From assembly GCA_018060945.1 (NCBI GenBank), contig JAGOVB010000005.1, positions 1 to 37,674 of the forward strand: DNA of 37,674 nucleotides, in the 5' to 3' direction. The notes under the pieces were generated by a model that saw only the letters and a program-made list of their open reading frames with translations, made no database searches and was not told the DNA's origin. Positions 1-10,111 of the stretch are shown one piece after another. Source of the DNA: Minisyncoccota bacterium. Its GTDB lineage: Bacteria > Patescibacteriota > Minisyncoccia > Phycocordibacterales > PALSA-1337. The position numbers and the translations under genes were made by a program. Within the stretch, counting starts at the first letter, position 1, and each line of letters begins with the position of its first letter.

Positions 1-784
1 TTACGGCTACTGGCGTAGCTGAAATCAAAGTTGGTGTTAGTGTTGGGGTTGGAGCTAGGGTGACAGGTGCGCTAGCGGTATTATTAAACAATGAGGTGAT
101 CTCATTGCTAGTTAAAACACGATTATACAAACGAGTTTCATCTATCATCCCCTTAAACATATGATATGTACCCTCTGGTACGTTTACTCCGATATGTCTT
201 TTAATGTTACTTGCCATTAAATTTTTGTATGGGATAGACCCTTTTGCTGAATTATCTACAACAGCAGTTAGATTTGTACCGTCATATGTCACTACGATAT
301 GATGCCATCCAGGATTGTTTGCAAAATCATATGTGGCAATCTTTGTTGTATACATATATACCCCACCTTTTTGAATACCGAGCATCTGTCCCCCTGGATC
401 TGTGGAAAAGAAGGCAATGAGACCGTTATATGGGGCCCCGAGAGGTAATGGGAATTCTGGATTGACCCACGTAGAAACCGACCATTGAGGAGACGTAAAT
501 GTTTTACTTGTAGTCATGTACTGATTTCGTACATTTTCGTCAAACTTCATTGCTTGGCCAAATTTTCCAGCTACAAAACGAGTTGTTGTACCGAGGGTCC
601 CCGTATTATTATTTGTAGAGGTGTCTGCTGTGGTAAATGTTGTAGTATTTATTGCATCAAACTTCCAATGACCGACGAGTCCATTTGTAAGAGTGTCGGT
701 AGTCTGTGTGTACCCAACATGATAGAGAGCAGTAAAAACAAAAAAGGTGAATACTGCGATGACGATATTTTTTCTAATACTCAT
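1..784 (-). CDS. LamG-like (concanavalin-type) surface protein, 3' part cut by window edge
   Basis: The frame is open from ATG at 784 to the left edge, giving 261 codons without a stop, so the C-terminus lies outside the window. An N-terminal hydrophobic segment (about residues 6-22) is a signal peptide or anchor. Residues about 35-235 resemble a LamG/jellyroll domain: LVGHWKFD near the start, WSVSTWVNP in the middle, then GWHHIVVTYDG and GMIDETRLYNRVLT near the end, all hallmark LamG strands. A Thr/Pro/Ala-rich linker follows and runs off the edge, suggesting further domains. The likely role is carbohydrate or protein binding at the cell surface; the ligand is unknown. Confidence 0.8.
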   Translation of the reverse strand, partial: MSIRKNIVIAVFTFFVFTALYHVGYTQTTDTLTNGLVGHWKFDAINTTTFTTADTSTNNNTGTLGTTTRFVAGKFGQAMKFDENVRNQYMTTSKTFTSPQWSVSTWVNPEFPLPLGAPYNGLIAFFSTDPGGQMLGIQKGGVYMYTTKIATYDFANNPGWHHIVVTYDGTNLTAVVDNSAKGSIPYKNLMASNIKRHIGVNVPEGTYHMFKGMIDETRLYNRVLTSNEITSLFNNTASAPVTLAPTPTLTPTLISATPVAV

Positions 785-800
785 ATTGCCTATTATTATA

Positions 801-1328
801 CTACACTCCTTGCTCGATTCCTTCGTAAATACCCTTTTCGACGTGGATAAACTCAACCGAGCGCAGTACATCCATAAATTCAGTAAACTTTGGGTCTTTT
901 GTAGAGTTGTATTCTGGATTTGTCCAATCTACACCACTCCATACATACCTAACTGGGATAATAAAATTATCTTTTACAAGGTATCCATCATAACTAACCA
1001 CTCCTTCAAACTGACTAGTCTGAATATAATAGACGGTGGTATGTTGGGTAATTTCTTTTACGAATTCACTTGGTTTCGGATTCAGACCTGAAGGATCAAG
1101 AAAAGTTGTACTTGCCATAGTGTCGATCGGTCGAGCACCTGGTGGAATGATCACAGGATCGCCGATAGTCAGTGGTGCGCCCTCCAAATGTTTTAGAGTA
1201 AAGCCTAACTCATCGTCAGTATAGGTGACGAGCGTAGGCGTGACTTGTACAGTGGAATTAACATGCAGACGATAGCCGATACCCACAATTGCAAACAAAG
1301 TAAGAAAGACAATGAAGAATTTTGACAT
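801..1328 (-). CDS. Hypothetical single-pass membrane or secreted protein
   Basis: 175 aa. I chose the ATG at 1328 because the hydrophobic segment (MSKFFIVFLTLFAIVGIGY) begins there and the ATG follows the stop of the upstream DoxX-like gene by one base; the longer frame from 1367 would overlap that gene. After the signal or anchor the protein is a soluble extracytoplasmic domain with no motif I recognise, including a central segment with TTVYYIQTS and YVWSGVDWTNPEY. It is probably the last gene of the three-gene operon 2561-801. Confidence 0.65.
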   Translation of the reverse strand: MSKFFIVFLTLFAIVGIGYRLHVNSTVQVTPTLVTYTDDELGFTLKHLEGAPLTIGDPVIIPPGARPIDTMASTTFLDPSGLNPKPSEFVKEITQHTTVYYIQTSQFEGVVSYDGYLVKDNFIIPVRYVWSGVDWTNPEYNSTKDPKFTEFMDVLRSVEFIHVEKGIYEGIEQGV

Positions 1329-1329
1329 A

Positions 1330-1695
1330 TTAGCGTTGTTTATATATACCCCATGCGACCGCGACAATGAGGATGTTCTTAATTATATACTGTCCCTCTA
1401 AGGTAGGTATAAACAGCCCAGACCATGTCATGTTTGGAAGTAGAATCAATGGTGCGGTTGTAGTGATCAGGTGTAACCCGACAAGGACGAGTGCAATCTT
1501 TGTAAATTTTGGAAAGAGAAAAAGAATACCGATGAGCATTTCAAACACTGCAAACAGTTTCATAAATAATGCAGGTTCTATAAAAGGTAGTGTTTTGCCC
1601 AAAAGTGCCAAAACTAAAGCACTTGCAGGACTGACTCCAAGCAGTTTTAGTACCCCAAACCAAAAGAATACGACAAATAGTGCAAATCGGGCCAT
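1330..1695 (-). CDS. DoxX/YkgB-like small integral membrane protein
   Basis: 121 aa, four predicted transmembrane segments. The pattern of an N-terminal FFWFGVLKLLG, a second helix ending FPKFTKIAL and a third with VGLHLITT resembles DoxX or YkgB-type four-helix proteins, often linked to redox or thiol stress, though the function is uncertain. Its ATG overlaps the stop of the upstream membrane protein by one base (TAATG), which indicates translational coupling. Confidence 0.6.
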   Translation of the reverse strand: MARFALFVVFFWFGVLKLLGVSPASALVLALLGKTLPFIEPALFMKLFAVFEMLIGILFLFPKFTKIALVLVGLHLITTTAPLILLPNMTWSGLFIPTLEGQYIIKNILIVAVAWGIYKQR

Positions 1696-2561
1696 TACAT
1701 TGTTGGTGCTAGCACTGAAGATACTAATATTAGTGTAAAGATGATAAATCCTATCACCACAAAGACAGAAAACATCTTTTCTTTCTTTACCTTAAACGTA
1801 TGATCTATATCACGAGCTTTTGATTGTATTTCTTTGTATAGAATATACTTTGGGATGGCTGAAAAAGGTATAACGATAAACAAAATAAATAGAAAGTTAG
1901 CAACCAGGATCGGGGCGATGAATATAACTTTCATGGTCATTGTTTGAAATACGACGATCGATGTAGCTATAAGTACCCCTGACAAAACCATCGATCCGAT
2001 CATCACCGCAAACACAAACAGTCCAGTAACAACCAAGATCCAAAATACTTTTAGTTTATTGCCATATGTCTGCCAGTAACTTGTTACCAATGCTGACATA
2101 CCTCTTTTTCCATCGATTGCAGCGATAAAAGGATACAACACCATACCTATCGCAAATATAATACCTGGGACAATGAGTGCTACTGAACCTCCGTATACAA
2201 GCGATATTACCAATATCGTAGTTGCAAAATATTCCAAGAAGTGTTTTGAGACAAAAGCAAAAGTCTCGTATACTGCAGGCTTTTTACCCTGATCGAGGTC
2301 ATGGATAAACTTTGGTACAGCAAAAGTAGAAAATGTCGCCAAACAAAGACCGACAATCTGTTGGACGATTACCCCAAGGCCAGCAGGAATGAGAAAAGAC
2401 AAAGGTGCAAAGACGCCTGTTATACCCAACCCGATCAAAATGGCAAGAATATAAAGCCCGATGATACCGAGCATCAACCGGATGAGATCTTCCCAATGTT
2501 TTTTATAAAAATGTAGGCTCTTTGTTAAAATCTTACCCGCTGAATCTATTGTTGTATGCAT
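1695..2561 (-). CDS. Hypothetical polytopic membrane protein
   Basis: 288 aa with about six hydrophobic segments, including two Gly-rich helices early in the protein and one at the C-terminus (VFVVIGFIIFTLILVSSVL). The general look resembles the GPDPase_memb or DUF975-like multi-pass group, but I see no diagnostic motif. It starts a small operon just after groEL. An extended -10 (TGCTATAAT) 9 nt upstream of the ATG suggests its own nearly leaderless transcript rather than read-through from groEL alone. Confidence 0.65.
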   Translation of the reverse strand: MHTTIDSAGKILTKSLHFYKKHWEDLIRLMLGIIGLYILAILIGLGITGVFAPLSFLIPAGLGVIVQQIVGLCLATFSTFAVPKFIHDLDQGKKPAVYETFAFVSKHFLEYFATTILVISLVYGGSVALIVPGIIFAIGMVLYPFIAAIDGKRGMSALVTSYWQTYGNKLKVFWILVVTGLFVFAVMIGSMVLSGVLIATSIVVFQTMTMKVIFIAPILVANFLFILFIVIPFSAIPKYILYKEIQSKARDIDHTFKVKKEKMFSVFVVIGFIIFTLILVSSVLAPTM

Positions 2562-2570
2562 AATACAACT

Positions 2571-2579
2571 ATTATAGCA
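2571..2579 (-). promoter_or_regulatory. Extended -10 (TGCTATAAT) for the 2561 membrane-protein operon
   Basis: On the minus strand TGCTATAAT ends 9 nt before the ATG at 2561. It lies in the 20-bp gap after the groEL stop. No good -35 is visible, as expected of an extended -10 promoter. Transcription would start about two bases before the ATG. Confidence 0.55.
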
Positions 2580-2581
2580 CT

Positions 2582-4195
<1,614 letters not shown>

Positions 4196-4483
4196 TTATT
4201 TTTGAATGGTAGCGATTAATTCTGTTTCTTTTACAATAAAATATTCGACTCCTTCAATCGTGATTTTGTCTCCCCAAGAAAATATAACTGTATCACCTAT
4301 TTTCACCTCTGCTTCCACCTTTTTTCCGATACCAACAACCTCACCTCGCTTAGTTCCTTTATCTTCATTTTGAGCTAATAAAATAATACCTGACTTAGTT
4401 TTAGTTTCGGCATCTTTTACGAGAATTTCCTTGACCAAAACTCGATCAGACAGTGGCTTGATGGTTACTTTTTGGTTCTTCAT
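4196..4483 (-). CDS. groES: Co-chaperonin GroES (Hsp10)
   Basis: 95 aa, full length. Starts with the conserved IKPLSDRVLVKEI, contains the mobile loop (about residues 18-35, ETKTKSGIILL), VVGIGKK and the C-terminal VEYFIVKETELIATI. Forms the heptameric lid of GroEL. It is the first gene of the groESL operon. The roughly 120-bp upstream gap, shared with the divergent toxin gene, has no CIRCE inverted repeat, so HrcA control through that site is not supported. A TATGAT hexamer lies 11 nt before the ATG. Confidence 0.97.
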   Translation of the reverse strand: MKNQKVTIKPLSDRVLVKEILVKDAETKTKSGIILLAQNEDKGTKRGEVVGIGKKVEAEVKIGDTVIFSWGDKITIEGVEYFIVKETELIATIQK

Positions 4484-4603
4484 GAGTGAAGCGTATCATA
4501 CTCAATTTAGGCTGCAAGTTTGTTATCTATTATCCCCATTTTATTAACAAAAATATCAACATATTTTCTAGAGAAATCAGACATTACTTGTTAGCATGTA
4601 TTT

Positions 4604-4993
4604 GTGGAGTATACAAAGAATTTTAATTATTGGAACAAGTTCAAACAAGCCCTTGATAAATCAAAGGTTATTTTTTATGCACATTCGAGAGAAATTTGGT
4701 GGTGCTCGTTGGGCGTAAATATTGGTGCTGAGATTGACGGAAAAGAATTTAATTTTGAGCGACCCGTTATCATATTAAAAGTTTACAATAAAGAAACTAT
4801 TCTTACCCTGCCTGCCGTATCAAAAGAAAGAAACGATAAGTTTCATTTTACACTCAAATCATTCCAAATACCGATGCATATACGACTAACTCAGCCACGG
4901 GTTCTGAGCAGCAAAAGACTAATTAGAAAAATAGCTACCCTAGAGGAGAAAGAATTTAAGAGTCTTTTGAGTGCGTTCAAAGACTTTATATAA
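4604..4993 (+). CDS. PemK/MazF-family toxin, no antitoxin visible
   Basis: 129 aa from a GTG start; an in-frame TAG at 4592 excludes a longer protein. REIWWCSLGVNIGAEIDGK followed by RPVIILKV matches the N-terminal core strands of PemK/MazF mRNA interferases, and the C-terminal LTQPRVLSSKRLIRKIATL matches the CPR variety of this family. Known members cleave RNA and are normally neutralised by a small upstream antitoxin. Neither side here has one: groES is divergent and secG follows. It could be a solitary or domesticated toxin, or one with an unlinked antitoxin. Confidence 0.8.
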   Translation: MEYTKNFNYWNKFKQALDKSKVIFYAHSREIWWCSLGVNIGAEIDGKEFNFERPVIILKVYNKETILTLPAVSKERNDKFHFTLKSFQIPMHIRLTQPRVLSSKRLIRKIATLEEKEFKSLLSAFKDFI

Positions 4994-5000
4994 AACGAAA

Positions 5001-5016
5001 CACCCCTTTCGGGGTG
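5001..5016. other. Hairpin after the toxin gene
   Basis: CACCCC-TTTC-GGGGTG forms a 6-bp GC-rich stem 8 bp after the toxin stop codon. On the plus strand it is not followed by a T run, so it is not a classical intrinsic terminator. On the minus strand a T-rich stretch follows, but no minus-strand gene ends here. It may be an RNA 3'-end stabiliser. Confidence 0.5.
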
Positions 5017-5093
5017 AATCTCGGAGGCCAAAGCCATAATGAATAAAGTATAGCAGTATACAGATATTGCGCAATACCGACTTTTACCCCAGT

Positions 5094-5122
5094 TTGACCC
5101 ACCTCCCCACCCATGCTATAGT
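5094..5122 (+). promoter_or_regulatory. Sigma-70-type promoter of secG
   Basis: TTGACC (5094-5099) and TATAGT (5117-5122) are separated by exactly 17 bp, with an extended TG at 5114-5115. The A of the secG ATG (5130) falls 8 bases after the -10 hexamer, so the predicted transcript is leaderless or nearly so. Confidence 0.8.
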
Positions 5123-5129
5123 ACTCCCA

Positions 5130-5363
5130 ATGAACGCTATTTCAGCAATTCTACCGTATATCCAGATTGTATTGGCCGTCCTAATGATCGCCTCAATACT
5201 TCTCCAAAGATCAGGTGCCGCTATCGGTGGCGCTTTCGGTGGTAGTGATAATATGAGTACAGCATTTCATACACGACGTGGCTTGGAAAAGACACTATTT
5301 ACCAGCACTATTGTGATTGCTGTTCTTTTTGCTGTTTCTGCGCTCATCGCCCTCATCTACTAA
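5130..5363 (+). CDS. secG: Preprotein translocase subunit SecG
   Basis: 77 aa. The ATG at 5130 is chosen because the promoter lies directly upstream; the longer frame from TTG 5067 would include the promoter. Two transmembrane helices (about residues 5-23 and 54-75) flank the conserved cytoplasmic loop LLQRSGAAIGGAFGGSDNMSTAF-like region with the Gly-rich GGAFGG typical of SecG. An accessory subunit of the SecYEG channel. It begins a plus-strand run with the solute-binding protein and RNase J. Confidence 0.93.
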   Translation: MNAISAILPYIQIVLAVLMIASILLQRSGAAIGGAFGGSDNMSTAFHTRRGLEKTLFTSTIVIAVLFAVSALIALIY

Positions 5364-5373
5364 ATCTAATCAA

Positions 5374-7080
5374 ATGAAAGAATTCCGTTTCCCAAAAAGC
5401 GAAAAGCTCATGGGACTAATTCGCAAGTTTAGCCCTACTGAAAACGTATTGTTTGCTGTTTTTGCTATTCTTTTTATATTTACCGGGATTTCTCTCACCT
5501 GGAGACTCAATACCTACTTTATGACTGAAGTCCCCGCACGCGGAGGTGCACTCAACGAGGGTGTTATCGGCATCGCTCGTTTTGTAAACCCGGTCCTCGC
5601 TCAGACAGATGTTGATCGCGATCTCACCTCTCTTATATATGCAGGCCTTATGCGCAATGTAAACGGTGTACTAGTCCCTGATATTGCTGAAAGCTACACC
5701 GTTTCAGACGACGGTCTCGTATATGATTTTAAAATAAAAGAAAAAGCCTTTTTCCATGATGGAGTTCGCGTCACTGCCGAGGATGTGGCTTTTACTATTG
5801 AAAAAGCACAGGACAATATTATAAAAAGCCCTCGCCGTGCAATTTGGAACGAAGTAGTAACCGAAGTAGTAAACAGTCGAGAAATAAAATTTACACTCAA
5901 ACATCCATTTGCACCATTTGTATACAATACCACCTTTGGTATTCTTCCAAAACATTTATGGAAAGATATTTCTCCAGAAAGCTTTGTATTCACTGATTTA
6001 AACAGTAACCCGATCGGTGCTGGGCCGTACAAGCTGGATTCGATCGATCATGATGACCGCGGTTTGCCAACTCGATATGTTCTGAAGTCATACAGTAAAT
6101 ACACATTGGGCAGACCATATATAAGTACAATCAATTTTTCATTTTTCCCAAATGAGACCAACCTCCTTGAAGCGTATTACGAAGGAGTGATCACCAGCCT
6201 ACACAGCATAAATGCAAGTGAGGCGCTAAAAGTAAATAAAAGCCACTCAAACATCCTCCACACATCGCTCCCTCGAACATTTGCAGTATTTTTTAATCAA
6301 AATCAAAATCCAGCCCTCGCACTGCCCGAAGTCCGCCAAGCACTAGATATTGGTACCGATAAAAAAGCCCTTATCGACGACGTCCTCAAAGGATATGGTG
6401 TCGAAAGCGACGGACCTCTCCCACTCCACGAAGGTACCAGCACTACCGCTGACATCGATAAAGCACGGGACATCCTCACCAAAGCTGGCTGGGTACAAAA
6501 TGCTGATGGTATTTTTGAAAAGAAAACTAAGGCTGCTACAATCCCTCTTTCATTTTCACTCACAACTACAAATGTAAGCGAATTAAAAAAAGCTGCAGAG
6601 CTCATCAAACAACAGTGGGAAAAGATCGGTGCATCAGTCACTCTGAAGATTTATGAAAATGGCGACCTCCAGCAAAATATCATCCGCCCTCGAAAATATG
6701 AGGCGCTTCTTTTTGGAGAAGTAGTCGGTCACGACCTCGATCTCTATGCATATTGGCACTCATCACAGAGAAATGATCCCGGCCTCAACATTGTCCTCTA
6801 TGCAAACAGTAAAGTAGACCGCCTCATCGAAGACATGCGAGCCACCGAAGACAGCGTCCTCCACCTTGAAAAAGCAAAAGAAGCCGAGGAACTCATCATC
6901 AACGACAACCCCGCAGTCTTTCTTTATTCCCCAGATTTAATCTATATCACCTCACCAAAAACACATATTCCAAATCTGCAAAATATTACGACACCTACAG
7001 ACCGCTTCGGAAACATAATGAAATGGTACGTAAATACAGATCATGTATGGAATATATTTGTAAAAAATAATAATAAATAA
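5374..7080 (+). CDS. Membrane-anchored family 5 solute-binding protein (DppA/OppA-like)
   Basis: 568 aa. Start at ATG 5374, 10 bp after the secG stop; the longer frame would overlap secG. A short basic cytoplasmic tail and one transmembrane helix (about residues 24-43) replace the usual lipoprotein signal. The body is SBP_bac_5: ESYTVSDDGLVYDFKIKEKA, FHDGVRVTAEDVAFTIEKA, and later ALDIGTDKKALIDDVLKGYG. Such proteins bind oligopeptides or similar ligands outside the membrane and deliver them to an ABC permease. No permease or ATPase gene is in the window, so the partner is unknown. Confidence 0.88.
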   Translation: MKEFRFPKSEKLMGLIRKFSPTENVLFAVFAILFIFTGISLTWRLNTYFMTEVPARGGALNEGVIGIARFVNPVLAQTDVDRDLTSLIYAGLMRNVNGVLVPDIAESYTVSDDGLVYDFKIKEKAFFHDGVRVTAEDVAFTIEKAQDNIIKSPRRAIWNEVVTEVVNSREIKFTLKHPFAPFVYNTTFGILPKHLWKDISPESFVFTDLNSNPIGAGPYKLDSIDHDDRGLPTRYVLKSYSKYTLGRPYISTINFSFFPNETNLLEAYYEGVITSLHSINASEALKVNKSHSNILHTSLPRTFAVFFNQNQNPALALPEVRQALDIGTDKKALIDDVLKGYGVESDGPLPLHEGTSTTADIDKARDILTKAGWVQNADGIFEKKTKAATIPLSFSLTTTNVSELKKAAELIKQQWEKIGASVTLKIYENGDLQQNIIRPRKYEALLFGEVVGHDLDLYAYWHSSQRNDPGLNIVLYANSKVDRLIEDMRATEDSVLHLEKAKEAEELIINDNPAVFLYSPDLIYITSPKTHIPNLQNITTPTDRFGNIMKWYVNTDHVWNIFVKNNNK

Positions 7081-7081
7081 A

Positions 7082-8914
7082 ATGAACCCACAACCAACAA
7101 CACCAGCAGCAACACCAGCGCCTCGGACAAGCCGACCGCCGCAGAGAAAAGATAACCGTCGACACAGTGCACCACGACGTGCGCCATCTGAAACACAGGT
7201 ACATAAAAAGATAGAGGACACCGTACCAGCACTCACTGAAGGAAATATCCGCATCATTCCATTGGGTGGAGTAGAAGAGATCGGAAAAAACATGACCGCA
7301 ATCGAATATGGCAATGACGTTGTCGTGATCGATATTGGTTTTCAATTTAAAGATGAAAATACACCCGGTATCGACTACATTCTCCCAAACACAAAATACC
7401 TCGAAGAACGAGTCGGAAAAGTAAAAGCAGTGATCATCACTCACGGACACCTCGACCATATCGGAGGTATCCCCTATGTCATGCCACGTATCGGTAACCC
7501 ACCACTCTATACACGTCTTTTGACTTCAGTCATGGTCAAAAAACGCCAGGAAGAGTTTCCGCATCTAGCCCCACTCGATATTAAGATCGTCGAAAAAGAC
7601 GAGACTATTCGAGTTGGAAATCTAAAAATAAAATTCTTTGCTGTAACCCACACCATTCCAGATGCGATGGGAGTGATCGTTGAAACACCTGTTGGATCTA
7701 TCGTCCACACTGGTGACCTTAAGCTTGATCATAACGATGGTATCCCTACTGAGGAAGAAGAAAATGAATATAATAAAAAATTCAAAGACGAAAATGTTCT
7801 CCTTTTGATGGCAGACTCTACAAACGTAGAAAACCCAGGCTTCTCTACTCCAGAAAAACTCGTGCACAAGAATATCGAGAATATCATCAAAAATGCTGAG
7901 GGTCGCCTCATCATCGCAACCTTCGCCTCTCTTCTCGAACGAATGCTCAAAATCATCCACTACTCAGAACTCTACGGAAAGAAAGTGGTGGTTGAGGGTC
8001 GCTCAATGAAAACAAACATTGAGATCTGTAAGCACCTTGGTCTTTTGAAACCTAAAAAAGATACACTGATCCCAGTAGAAGATATTGAAAAATATCCACC
8101 AGAGCGAATCGTCGTCCTCGCAACAGGTGCGCAAGGAGACGAATTCGCAGCTATGATGCGAATGTCAAACAAGACACATAAATATATTAAAATAAATAAG
8201 CGAGACACTATTCTCCTTTCTTCTTCTATCGTTCCTGGAAACGAACGTTCTGTGCAGAAATTGAAAGATAACCTTTCTCGACAAGGAGCACACATCATCC
8301 ACTACAAGATTGCAGATGTACACTCTTCAGGACATGCAAACCGTGATGAAACAGCGTGGATCCACAAGAAAATCCATCCAAAGTTCTTTATGCCTGTTCA
8401 TGGATACCACTATATGCTCCGCGTACACGGTGACATCGCTCGTGAAGCAAACAAGCTTCCAGAAGACAATGTTATTATTCCAGATAACGGCTCAATCATC
8501 GAAATCCAAGATGGTGGTTCAAAGATCGTCAAACTAAAAGAAAAGGCTCCATCAGGTATCGTAATGGTAGATGGATTCTCTATTGGAGATATCCAGGAAG
8601 TAGTTATTCGTGACCGACAAATGCTCGCACAAGATGGAATTTTTATCGTCTTTGCAATCATAAATGGTCAGACAGGAAAATTAAAGAAGTCTCCTGATAT
8701 TATCTCTCGAGGGTTTGTCTATCTCCGTGAATCACAGGAACTTCTCCACGGAGCGCGTATCATCATCAAAAACTCAATCGAGGATAGCACCAAAGGACAA
8801 AATCCGATCAACATCGACTACGTAAAAGAAAACCTTACCGAGACAGTAGGCAAATACCTCTTCCAAAAGACTGCAAAGCATCCTATCGTCATTCCGGTTA
8901 TCCTTAGCATATAG
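7082..8914 (+). CDS. rnj: Ribonuclease J (beta-CASP metallo-beta-lactamase RNase)
   Basis: 610 aa, slightly longer than typical RNase J (about 555) because of a 50-residue Pro/Arg-rich disordered N-terminal tail that may bind RNA. The core opens with IRIIPLGGVEEIGKNM. The zinc-site motif HGHLDH covers residues 121-126, followed by HTGDLKLDH, the beta-CASP region with MADSTN, and LLSSSIVPGNE, and the C-terminal HVSGHA-like HSSGHANRDE and FMPVHG. It acts as a 5'-3' exonuclease and endonuclease in mRNA decay and rRNA maturation. It begins one base after the solute-binding protein stop. Confidence 0.96.
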   Translation: MNPQPTTPAATPAPRTSRPPQRKDNRRHSAPRRAPSETQVHKKIEDTVPALTEGNIRIIPLGGVEEIGKNMTAIEYGNDVVVIDIGFQFKDENTPGIDYILPNTKYLEERVGKVKAVIITHGHLDHIGGIPYVMPRIGNPPLYTRLLTSVMVKKRQEEFPHLAPLDIKIVEKDETIRVGNLKIKFFAVTHTIPDAMGVIVETPVGSIVHTGDLKLDHNDGIPTEEEENEYNKKFKDENVLLLMADSTNVENPGFSTPEKLVHKNIENIIKNAEGRLIIATFASLLERMLKIIHYSELYGKKVVVEGRSMKTNIEICKHLGLLKPKKDTLIPVEDIEKYPPERIVVLATGAQGDEFAAMMRMSNKTHKYIKINKRDTILLSSSIVPGNERSVQKLKDNLSRQGAHIIHYKIADVHSSGHANRDETAWIHKKIHPKFFMPVHGYHYMLRVHGDIAREANKLPEDNVIIPDNGSIIEIQDGGSKIVKLKEKAPSGIVMVDGFSIGDIQEVVIRDRQMLAQDGIFIVFAIINGQTGKLKKSPDIISRGFVYLRESQELLHGARIIIKNSIEDSTKGQNPINIDYVKENLTETVGKYLFQKTAKHPIVIPVILSI

Positions 8915-8929
8915 TACAATAGTGTATAT

Positions 8930-10111
8930 ATGCGTCATCATCATGCGCTGAAGATACGTTCTTCGCACCACCTCTACACATTCTGTCTTGCTGGGTTTAT
9001 CTTTAACCTACATATATCACTTTCAGCATATATAAACTCAACCTTCTTAAACGGATTTGTATCCGAAGATGTCGTGAGTATTCTATATATGACATCTTCG
9101 GTCTTGACTATTTTTGCTTTTCTAGGCTTTCACCATATCCTCAACCGTCTAGGAAACTACAAGGCTACGATATTTCTGATTGTAGTACAGATGGCACTAC
9201 TATTTGCAATGGCATTTGGCCAAACTTCACTCTCTGTCATCCCTGCTTTTATTGGCATGCTCGTTTTCGCAAGTATACTGGGCCTCAATATCGACACCTT
9301 CCTTGAGGATGAAACCGCAACAAGAAATACCGGTGGAACGAGAGGAATATTTCTGACTGCTGTAAATGCTGCTTGGGTCATCTCACCACTCCTTACTGGA
9401 CTATTACTTGACGGTACAACAAATTACCGTTTTGTGTATATTAGTGCACTTATTTTGACTGTTCCTTTTGCCTACTTGATCAGAAAAAACTTTTCAAATT
9501 TCAAAGACCCTCACTATTCACACGCCACTGTAAAAGCAACCGCACACAAAGTTTTCCATAGCCATGATTTAAAAAAGATTTTTATTGCAAACCTGATTCT
9601 CCAATCTTTCTACGCGTGGATGGTGATCTACACTCCTGTATATTTGTATAAATATATAGGCTTTGGTTGGGATGATATCGGACTCATGTTTACCATCATG
9701 CTCCTACCCTTTATTTTAGTAGACTACCCGCTTGGAAAATTGGCAGATAAAAAATATGGTGAAACAGAAATCATGTCGATTGGTTTTTTGATACTAGGAC
9801 TTTCGACGATAACCCTCGCATATATAAATAACAACAACATATTCCTCTGGACCGGTATCCTATTCCTCACTCGTGTCGGAGCTGCTTCAGTTGAGATGAT
9901 GATCGAAACATATTTCTTTAAAAAAGTACCAGAAAAAGACCTCGATGTACTTGGATTTTTTCGTATCACTCGTCCTGCCGCCTATATCATCGCGCCACTT
10001 ATTGCAACCCTTGCCCTAGGTATCATGGGTCACCAAGCAATGTTTATTGTCCTCGGAGTGATGTGCCTGTGTGGGCTATACTTTAGTCTCACTATTCGGG
10101 ACACAAACTAG
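8930..10111 (+). CDS. Major facilitator superfamily (MFS) transporter
   Basis: 393 aa with about 12 predicted transmembrane helices in two halves separated by a basic loop (about residues 190-215), the usual MFS layout and size. The cytoplasmic loop LNRLGNYKA after TM2 resembles the MFS motif A region and GKLADKKYGE between TM8 and TM9 its second copy. The substrate cannot be inferred. A TACAAT hexamer 9 nt upstream of the ATG suggests a separate, nearly leaderless transcript. The 3' end overlaps the convergent methyltransferase by 36 bp. Confidence 0.85.
   Translation: MRHHHALKIRSSHHLYTFCLAGFIFNLHISLSAYINSTFLNGFVSEDVVSILYMTSSVLTIFAFLGFHHILNRLGNYKATIFLIVVQMALLFAMAFGQTSLSVIPAFIGMLVFASILGLNIDTFLEDETATRNTGGTRGIFLTAVNAAWVISPLLTGLLLDGTTNYRFVYISALILTVPFAYLIRKNFSNFKDPHYSHATVKATAHKVFHSHDLKKIFIANLILQSFYAWMVIYTPVYLYKYIGFGWDDIGLMFTIMLLPFILVDYPLGKLADKKYGETEIMSIGFLILGLSTITLAYINNNNIFLWTGILFLTRVGAASVEMMIETYFFKKVPEKDLDVLGFFRITRPAAYIIAPLIATLALGIMGHQAMFIVLGVMCLCGLYFSLTIRDTN

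Noticed and set aside
1329-1367. Longer start for the 801-1328 protein
   Set aside because: The extension overlaps the end of the DoxX-like gene and displaces the signal peptide from the N-terminus.
4484-4603. CIRCE operator for HrcA in front of groES
   Set aside because: No TTAGCACTC-N9-GAGTGCTAA or close variant is present in the 120-bp gap.
5001-5016. Hairpin as a plus-strand intrinsic terminator for the toxin gene
   Set aside because: No T run follows on that strand; kept only as a hairpin.
5067-5129. SecG starting from the upstream TTG
   Set aside because: These 21 codons contain the consensus promoter, and SecG homologues begin near the ATG at 5130.
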